DNA of 34,868 nt. Origin: Halobacillus faecis. Lineage in GTDB: Bacteria > Bacillota > Bacilli > Bacillales > Halobacillaceae. This document shows positions 30,242 through 34,868 of this stretch, piece by piece. The stretch spans positions 1 to 34,868 of the forward strand of contig NZ_BJYD01000016.1 in assembly GCF_007991335.1 (NCBI RefSeq), read 5' to 3'. Numbering within the stretch: the first letter of the stretch is position 1; each line of letters starts with the position of its first letter. Made by a program: the position numbers and the translations under genes. The notes under the pieces were generated by a model. It had not been told where the DNA came from. It saw only the letters and a list, made by a program, of their open reading frames with translations, and searched no databases.

Positions 30242-30331
30242 TTTCATTTCTCCTTTATAGAAAGAAAATTTTATTTTACTTGCTACATGGAGAATGTATC
30301 CGAATTTTCCCATTTCAAAACATGACCCTGC

Positions 30332-30360
30332 TTTCCAAACGGACTTCACTCGACTATAAT
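30332..30360 (+). promoter_or_regulatory. SigA promoter of purU
   Basis: TTTCCA (30332-30337), 17 bases, TATAAT (30355-30360), about 30 bases before the start. Confidence 0.6.
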
Positions 30361-30390
30361 GGGGAGAATAAAAAGGAAGGATGAGTGTTG

Positions 30391-31287
30391 ATGACTTCGA
30401 CCAACCAACAAATTCAACATTACTTAACCAAGAATGAGGATAAAGCCCGCTTGCTCGTCAGTTGTCCTGATAAGCCAGGAATCGTTTCCAGCATCTCAAC
30501 ATTCCTCTATGAACACGGAGCAAACATTGTGGAATCGAATCAATTTACAACAGATCATGAAGAAGGAACTTTTTTCCTGCGCATCGTATTCGCTTCAGAA
30601 AATATGAAGTCCAAGGAAGAAACAATGAAAGCAGACTTCCATGCTCTTGCAGACCAATTTGAGATGACCTGGCGAATGACTTTCCTGCATGAACTGAAAC
30701 GCACGGCTATCTTTGTATCCAAGGAGCTTCATTGCTTGCGTGAACTTTTATATGAATGGGAAAGCGGTGACCTCGTTACGGATATCCCGCTCGTCATCAG
30801 TAACCATGAATCCGCAAGAGAAATTGTCGAGTCTTTTGGTATCCCTTTTTATTACATTCCTGCAAACAAAGAGATCCGTGAAGAGGTAGAAGAGAAACAG
30901 TTGGAGTTGTTAAAAGAGTACAATATCGATTTAATTATCTTAGCCAGATACATGCAAATCCTCACCCCTAAGTTTGTAGACAGTCATCCATCTAAGATTA
31001 TTAACATTCACCACTCCTTCTTGCCCGCATTCATCGGTGCTAACCCTCACAAACGCGCTTACAAACGTGGGGTCAAGTTGATTGGAGCCACTTCCCATTA
31101 TGTTACAGACGATCTCGATGAAGGACCGATCATTGAACAAGATGTAATCAGAGTCGACCATAGGAACAGTGTAAATGATCTAAAGAAAAAAGGACGCCTA
31201 ATCGAACGCAGTGTACTGAACAAAGCCGTTAAATGGGCCCTTGAGGATCGTGTGATCGTCCATAAAAATAAAACTATTGTCTTATAA
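30391..31287 (+). CDS. purU: Formyltetrahydrofolate deformylase
   Basis: A 298-residue enzyme hydrolysing 10-formyl-THF to THF and formate, balancing the one-carbon pool. An N-terminal ACT domain (about 20-95: [27 protein letters not shown]) is followed by a formyltransferase-type domain with the catalytic triad Asn205, His207 and Asp243 ([29 protein letters not shown]). In-frame GTG and TTG codons precede the ATG; AAGGAAGG is about 10 bases from the ATG and also fits the TTG. B. subtilis YkkE is of equal size. Monocistronic. Confidence 0.92.
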   Translation: MTSTNQQIQHYLTKNEDKARLLVSCPDKPGIVSSISTFLYEHGANIVESNQFTTDHEEGTFFLRIVFASENMKSKEETMKADFHALADQFEMTWRMTFLHELKRTAIFVSKELHCLRELLYEWESGDLVTDIPLVISNHESAREIVESFGIPFYYIPANKEIREEVEEKQLELLKEYNIDLIILARYMQILTPKFVDSHPSKIINIHHSFLPAFIGANPHKRAYKRGVKLIGATSHYVTDDLDEGPIIEQDVIRVDHRNSVNDLKKKGRLIERSVLNKAVKWALEDRVIVHKNKTIVL

Positions 31288-31290
31288 AGG

Positions 31291-31345
31291 CTTGCTTAAA
31301 AAGAAGGACCTGACTGATTACGTCAGGTCCTTCTTTTTAAGCAAG
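31291..31345 (+). terminator. Very long-stem terminator after purU
   Basis: A 24-bp perfect inverted repeat (31291-31314 and 31322-31345) with a 7-base loop. The inner part AAGAAGGACCTGAC/GTCAGGTCCTTCTTTTT acts as a normal terminator. Confidence 0.85.
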
Positions 31346-31360
31346 TCATCTCTTTTCCAA

Positions 31361-31369
31361 CATAAAATA
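31361..31369 (+). promoter_or_regulatory. Possible SigK-type -10 element of the L,D-transpeptidase gene
   Basis: CATAAAATA fits the SigK -10 consensus CATANNNTA, 30 bases before the start codon. The -35 side is not convincing. From memory, B. subtilis ykuD is expressed late in sporulation, which agrees. Confidence 0.35.
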
Positions 31370-31398
31370 CTATAAGCATTTTATGTGGGGGGATAGGA

Positions 31399-31893
31399 AT
31401 GAATCACATCGTAAAAACAGGTGAAACCTTAGCACAAATTTCAAAAGATTATCGTACGCCCTTGAGAGATATCCTGGCGGCAAACCAAATAGCAAACCCG
31501 AATATGATTTTCCCCGGTCAAAAAATCAATATCCCAGGTTTTCCAAACCCAGATACAATTCCATATCGCATTGAAGTATCTACAGCCAAACGTCGATTGC
31601 GGTTATACAAAAATGGTACATTTCAGAAAGAATACCCGATTGCTGTAGGACGCATGCTCTCAGCAACTCCTATAGGAAACTTCTTCATTATCAACAAAGC
31701 TCCAAATCCAGGAGGACCTTATGGAACGATGTGGATGAGTTTGTCCAAACAGCATTATGGCATTCATGGGACTAATAATCCTTCTTCTATCGGTAAAGCA
31801 GTATCTAAAGGATGTATCCGAATGTTTAATAAAGATGTAGAAGAGTTAGCAAGAACCATCCCTCTGGGAACTCCTGTTACCATCACACCTTAA
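31399..31893 (+). CDS. ykuD: LysM and YkuD-domain L,D-transpeptidase
   Basis: A 164-residue protein, the same length as B. subtilis YkuD. An N-terminal LysM peptidoglycan-binding repeat (about 3-46) is followed by the L,D-transpeptidase catalytic domain (about 55-163) with the motif [20 protein letters not shown]. His123 and the nucleophile Cys139 are present, and Arg141 follows. It makes 3-3 cross-links or otherwise remodels peptidoglycan. No signal peptide is visible, as in B. subtilis YkuD, which fits action in the mother cell on the spore wall. GGGGGGATAGG precedes the ATG. Confidence 0.92.
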   Translation: MNHIVKTGETLAQISKDYRTPLRDILAANQIANPNMIFPGQKINIPGFPNPDTIPYRIEVSTAKRRLRLYKNGTFQKEYPIAVGRMLSATPIGNFFIINKAPNPGGPYGTMWMSLSKQHYGIHGTNNPSSIGKAVSKGCIRMFNKDVEELARTIPLGTPVTITP

Positions 31894-31902
31894 TGAGAGC
31901 AA

Positions 31903-31930
31903 AAAAGTCGATGGACATCCATCGACTTTT
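31903..31930. terminator. Bidirectional terminator
   Basis: AAAAGTCGATGG (31903-31914) with CCATCGACTTTT (31919-31930), loop ACAT, between ykuD and the convergent RNase H-like gene. Confidence 0.85.
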
Positions 31931-31935
31931 CACCT

Positions 31936-32592
31936 TCATTCCAACTCCGAACGACTTGTCACCTCTACTCCCTTCAGAGCTTGTGTAGCAAGTCTGTCCG
32001 CTTCTCCATTATCTTTCCTGGAAATTACCTCGAAAGAAGGCACAATTCCCATCTGCTTTAGTTTTTCATCAATACGGTCCGCCCAATCATTCAAAGCCTC
32101 TTCCATCGTCGGCCACTCATCATTCAGTTGTTTGATCACAACTTGAGAGTCTCCTAAGAAACGGACGGGTATATGATGTACCCCCATAAAATCCAATTCT
32201 TGAATGGCTAAATGTAAGGCTGCGTACTCCGCCTCATTATTTGTATCTAACTCATCAACAAGGGCATTCATTCGAAAACGCTTGGCTTTCCCACTTTGAG
32301 TATAATAGATGACACACCCCAAACCTGCCTTACGCTCCTTTATTTCGTACCCACCATCAAAATAGACGGTAATATCATGAGGTTCTGTTTCAAGATCTTC
32401 CAAATATTTTTGTAAATCCTTCCGCTTCCATGTCGTATCATAATCGTCTATAAAGGTAATTGATTTGGCTCGTCCTGTCTTTTCCAGATCCTCTGTTATT
32501 AACAAGGCCTGCCCAATCGGCATCTCTTCTGACTTAAAGAAAGCCTCTGTTTTCTTCGGAGTTTTATATGTAACTTCCAGTCTGATTTTCAC
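31936..32592 (-). CDS. RNase H-fold (reverse transcriptase-like) protein, YpeP-like
   Basis: A 218-residue protein. The first 70 residues are a separate small domain. From residue 72 an RNase HI-type fold runs to the end with the catalytic acidic residues Asp79 (VYFDGGYE), Glu122 (NNEAEYAALHLAI), Asp148 (LGDSQVVIKQL) and Asp199 (NGEADRLATQAL) all in place. It resembles B. subtilis YpeP (ypdQ/ypeP group) in length and order. Catalytic residues suggest RNA-DNA hybrid cleavage, but activity has been doubtful for some members. AGGGAGG lies upstream of the ATG. Confidence 0.82.
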   Translation of the reverse strand: MKIRLEVTYKTPKKTEAFFKSEEMPIGQALLITEDLEKTGRAKSITFIDDYDTTWKRKDLQKYLEDLETEPHDITVYFDGGYEIKERKAGLGCVIYYTQSGKAKRFRMNALVDELDTNNEAEYAALHLAIQELDFMGVHHIPVRFLGDSQVVIKQLNDEWPTMEEALNDWADRIDEKLKQMGIVPSFEVISRKDNGEADRLATQALKGVEVTSRSELE

Positions 32593-32661
32593 CCAAACTC
32601 CACCCTCCCTAAAAGTTAGTCTTCCATGTATTTATTATGGTCTAATCATTTGAGATTATTT

Positions 32662-33087
32662 TTATAGTCGTTTGTAAAAACCTGTCGCTCTTCCCTCAAA
32701 TCCAAAGGAGTGATAGATCTCATGTGCCTTCTTTCGTTCCGATCTGTTTCCACTATTCAACATGATGGTTTTAGCACCATTGGTCACCGCCCATTCCCCG
32801 GCTTTTTCCATAAGCATCTTCCCTATCCCTTTGCCCTGTTCCTTTTCAAGCACAACAAAAGCGATGACCCGCACGTGTGGTTCATCTGTATGGTACGCCT
32901 CGCTAAAAGTCATCCCGATCATGCCAAGTAGTTCGTCATTCGCCTCATAGACGTAGGTTTGGTAATATCTTTGTGATACTATGCTCTGCAGCCTTTTTTT
33001 TATCTGGTTTTTACTTGATGGATAACCGAGGGCTACCATTAGTGGAACCATCCCTTCCGCATCTTCAAGCTTAACACTCCGAATCAT
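32662..33087 (-). CDS. GNAT family N-acetyltransferase
   Basis: A 141-residue single-domain acetyltransferase. Motif A VIAFVVLEKEQGKGIGKMLMEKAGEWA (Q-G-K-G-I-G at the acetyl-CoA loop) is followed by motif B with NSGNRSERKKAHEIYHSFGFE, the pattern seen in AAC(6')-like and small-molecule acetyltransferases. AAGGAGGGG precedes the ATG. The substrate is unknown. It is probably monocistronic, read away from the acyl-CoA synthetase. Confidence 0.85.
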   Translation of the reverse strand: MIRSVKLEDAEGMVPLMVALGYPSSKNQIKKRLQSIVSQRYYQTYVYEANDELLGMIGMTFSEAYHTDEPHVRVIAFVVLEKEQGKGIGKMLMEKAGEWAVTNGAKTIMLNSGNRSERKKAHEIYHSFGFEGRATGFYKRL

Positions 33088-33127
33088 ATGCCCCTCCTTA
33101 TTACCTTACTGAAATTTCCTTTTCAGC

Positions 33128-33169
33128 ATAACAAACCTGAAGGCCTTCCTCGACCTTCAGGTTTGTTAT
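33128..33169. terminator. Long-stem terminator after the acyl-CoA synthetase gene
   Basis: A 16-bp perfect inverted repeat (ATAACAAACCTGAAGG 33128-33143 with 33154-33169). The T tract is weak on the minus strand. Confidence 0.7.
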
Positions 33170-33176
33170 CTTTCAC

Positions 33177-34751
33177 TTATTTCATAACGTTCTCTTTTTG
33201 ACGAAGCTCAACTCTTCGTATTTTTCCAGATGTCGTCTTCGGCAACTCTTGAATGAATTCCACTTTTCTAGGGTATTTGTAAGGCGCTGTCAATTCTTTC
33301 ACGTGATTTTGAAGGTCGGAAACCAACTCATCGTTTCCTTCAAACCCTTTTTGAAGGACGATGTAGGCCTTTACCACGTTTCCGCGAACTTCATCCGGGC
33401 TTGCAACAACGGCACATTCTTGGACTGCTTCATGTTTGACAAGAGCATCCTCTACTTCAAACGGTCCGATGGTATAACCGGAACTAATGATGATATCATC
33501 ACTCCTGCCTTCGAACCAAAAGTAACCCTCTTCATCCTTTTTAGCCTGATCACCTGTCACATAATAATTGCCTCGACGGGACATCTTTGTACGTTCAGGG
33601 TCTTTATAGTACTCTTTAAACAAGGCGGGGGTATCCAGATGGACGGCAATGTCTCCTACCTCACCAGCTTCTACAGGCGTTCCCATTTCATCAATGATTT
33701 CTACCTGATTTCCTGGCGTCGGCCGTCCCATAGACCCAGGGCGCACTTCCATATCCTTCATAATTCCAACAAGAAGCGTATTTTCTGTCTGGCCATAACC
33801 ATCTCTCACCGTTACATCATAATGTTTTTGGAACGTGTCGATGACTTCGCGATTTAATGGTTCTCCTGCAGATACCGCACTGTGCAGACCCTCTAATTTA
33901 TATTCAGATAAATTATCTACCTTAGCCATCAAACGATATTCAGTCGGGGTACAACAAAGGACATTCACCTCATGCTCATCCATCAAGCTTAAATATTTTT
34001 TAGGATCAAATTTACCTTGATAGATCAGACCTTGTGCACCTGTTCCGAGTACAGAAAGGAAAGGACTCCATATCCACTTCTGCCATCCCGGCCCTGCTGT
34101 CGCCCAAACCGTATCTCCATCTTGAATCGCCAACCATTTATCAGCCGCCGTCTTCAAATGGGCATATCCCCATCCATGTGTATGGACCACACCTTTCGGA
34201 TTCCCTGTCGTACCAGAGGTATAGGAAAGGAATGCCATGTCTTCTCTTGAAGTGTCCGCAAGCGACAACTCCTCACTATGGTCATCCATAAGAGAATCAA
34301 GATCACGCCATTTTTCTTTCGCCCCACCTACAGAAAAAGTAATCAAATCATCAAATTCATTAACCCCATGGAATTGGTCTGTATAAGGGAAGTAGCTGAT
34401 GACACCACTCACTTCTCCGTGTGAAATTCTATACTGTAAATCCTTTGTTCTCAGCATTTCCGAACTTGGAATAACGACAAGTCCTACTTTAAGAGCCGCG
34501 ATATACACTTGATAAGCTTCGATCAAGCGAGGAATCATGACGAGGACTTTGTCCCCTTGCTTTAACCCTTGTTCAAGGAAAGCGTTTCCAATTTTGTTCG
34601 CATTTTTCATTAGCTCTTCATATGTAACTTCTTTTTGATCACCTTGTTCATTCAACCATAGCAAAGCTTTTCTTCCCGTTTCTTTTGCGTACTTCTCCAT
34701 CTCAGATACGACATTGTACCTTTCAGGAGCAATCAGTTCTTCTCTTTTCAT
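33177..34751 (-). CDS. mbcS: Acyl-CoA synthetase, MbcS-like (AMP-forming)
   Basis: A 524-residue ANL-superfamily ligase activating a carboxylic acid to acyl-CoA via acyl-AMP. The P-loop YTSGTTGNPKG, motif A5 DGYGQTE, hinge region GRSDDIIISSGY and C-terminal catalytic lysine in PKTTSGKIRR are all visible. The GPGWQKWIWSPFLSVLGTGA stretch is like medium/branched-chain synthetases (B. subtilis MbcS/YtcI, about 529 residues) rather than acetyl-CoA synthetase. AAAGGAGG precedes the ATG. The promoter and a small palindrome lie upstream. Confidence 0.87.
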   Translation of the reverse strand: MKREELIAPERYNVVSEMEKYAKETGRKALLWLNEQGDQKEVTYEELMKNANKIGNAFLEQGLKQGDKVLVMIPRLIEAYQVYIAALKVGLVVIPSSEMLRTKDLQYRISHGEVSGVISYFPYTDQFHGVNEFDDLITFSVGGAKEKWRDLDSLMDDHSEELSLADTSREDMAFLSYTSGTTGNPKGVVHTHGWGYAHLKTAADKWLAIQDGDTVWATAGPGWQKWIWSPFLSVLGTGAQGLIYQGKFDPKKYLSLMDEHEVNVLCCTPTEYRLMAKVDNLSEYKLEGLHSAVSAGEPLNREVIDTFQKHYDVTVRDGYGQTENTLLVGIMKDMEVRPGSMGRPTPGNQVEIIDEMGTPVEAGEVGDIAVHLDTPALFKEYYKDPERTKMSRRGNYYVTGDQAKKDEEGYFWFEGRSDDIIISSGYTIGPFEVEDALVKHEAVQECAVVASPDEVRGNVVKAYIVLQKGFEGNDELVSDLQNHVKELTAPYKYPRKVEFIQELPKTTSGKIRRVELRQKENVMK

Positions 34752-34776
34752 ATAGCGGCCTCCTTTATTATGAGCG

Positions 34777-34826
34777 ACTGTTCAGTTTGTCCATATCTAT
34801 TATAGCAATTTTTCTTAATATTTCAA
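34777..34826 (-). promoter_or_regulatory. Promoter and candidate operator of the acyl-CoA synthetase gene
   Basis: On the minus strand, TTGAAA (34826-34821), 16 bases, TATAAT (34804-34799) preceded by TGC (extended -10). Just downstream is the inverted repeat ACTG-TT-CAGT (34777-34786), where a repressor could bind near the transcription start. Confidence 0.6.
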
Positions 34827-34868
34827 ATAATGAATAATAAATAATCTTACCACTAACGCTCCCTATTC

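Noticed and set aside
31291-31345. 24-bp perfect inverted repeat as a mobile element or attachment site
   Set aside because: It sits directly after the purU stop and is simply a long-stem intrinsic terminator.
33198-33857. 219-residue frame antisense to the acyl-CoA synthetase gene
   Set aside because: The opposite strand carries all ANL-superfamily motifs; this is a shadow frame.

Overview
The window looks like a chromosomal segment of a low-to-mid GC member of the Bacillaceae, most likely a moderately halophilic genus such as Halobacillus. The reasons are a complete sigY-yxlCDEFG-type operon, a bacillithiol-pathway deacetylase (BshB2), a YkuD-type spore-wall L,D-transpeptidase, MbcS- and YjcD-like proteins, acidic proteins and a BCCT osmolyte transporter. 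No tRNA, rRNA, CRISPR array, prophage or intact insertion sequence was seen. Most genes are core or near-core, in short operons closed by clear intrinsic terminators.

Layout. 1-80: truncated dispersed repeat. 174-3218: ECF sigma factor operon (sigma factor, three small membrane proteins, ABC ATPase, ABC permease) behind an almost certain autoregulatory promoter; the permease gene is frameshifted near its end. 3366-5922: short-chain dehydrogenase, DUF6241-like protein, GNAT acetyltransferase with a SigW-like promoter, lipoprotein. 5986-9754: UvrD/PcrA-like helicase, a 400-base stretch with no gene, a PAS-STAS protein and a DUF3006-like protein. 9911-11171: TetR regulator with operator and a paired SMR (Gdx/YkkCD-type) exporter. 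11288-14166: 39-codon gene, membrane-anchored MsrA, and a Smr-less MutS2-like ATPase behind a long structured leader. 14549-15865: isochorismatase-like hydrolase and NAD synthetase. 15979-17834: repeat, BshB2, YtkA-domain lipoprotein. 17889-20998: TypA/BipA and an RluA-type pseudouridine synthase with an unusual structured upstream region. 21040-25331: pterin carbinolamine dehydratase, M3 oligoendopeptidase, 33-codon membrane peptide, luciferase-like monooxygenase and DUF5694-like protein. 25403-28670: BCCT transporter with a SigB-like promoter, three small membrane proteins, repeat copy 3. 28814-34751: aldehyde dehydrogenase, PurU, YkuD, YpeP-like RNase H fold protein, GNAT, and MbcS-like acyl-CoA synthetase.

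The strongest candidate for something undescribed is the leader of the MutS2-like gene (about 14517 to 14167, minus strand). It has its own TTGACA-17-TATATT promoter and a 7-codon mini-ORF whose last codons form one arm of a 12-bp helix. A three-way-junction-like fold follows, then a terminator with a mutually exclusive antiterminator, then a second terminator, then the gene. This is the architecture of ribosome-mediated attenuation. MutS2 is known as a factor acting on collided ribosomes, so a stall-sensing leader would fit. Other points of note: a foldback repeat family with at least three copies; a PAS-STAS protein whose RsbR-type phosphothreonines appear replaced by Glu and Gln; and a region upstream of the RluA-type gene with crossing (pseudoknot-like) inverted repeats.
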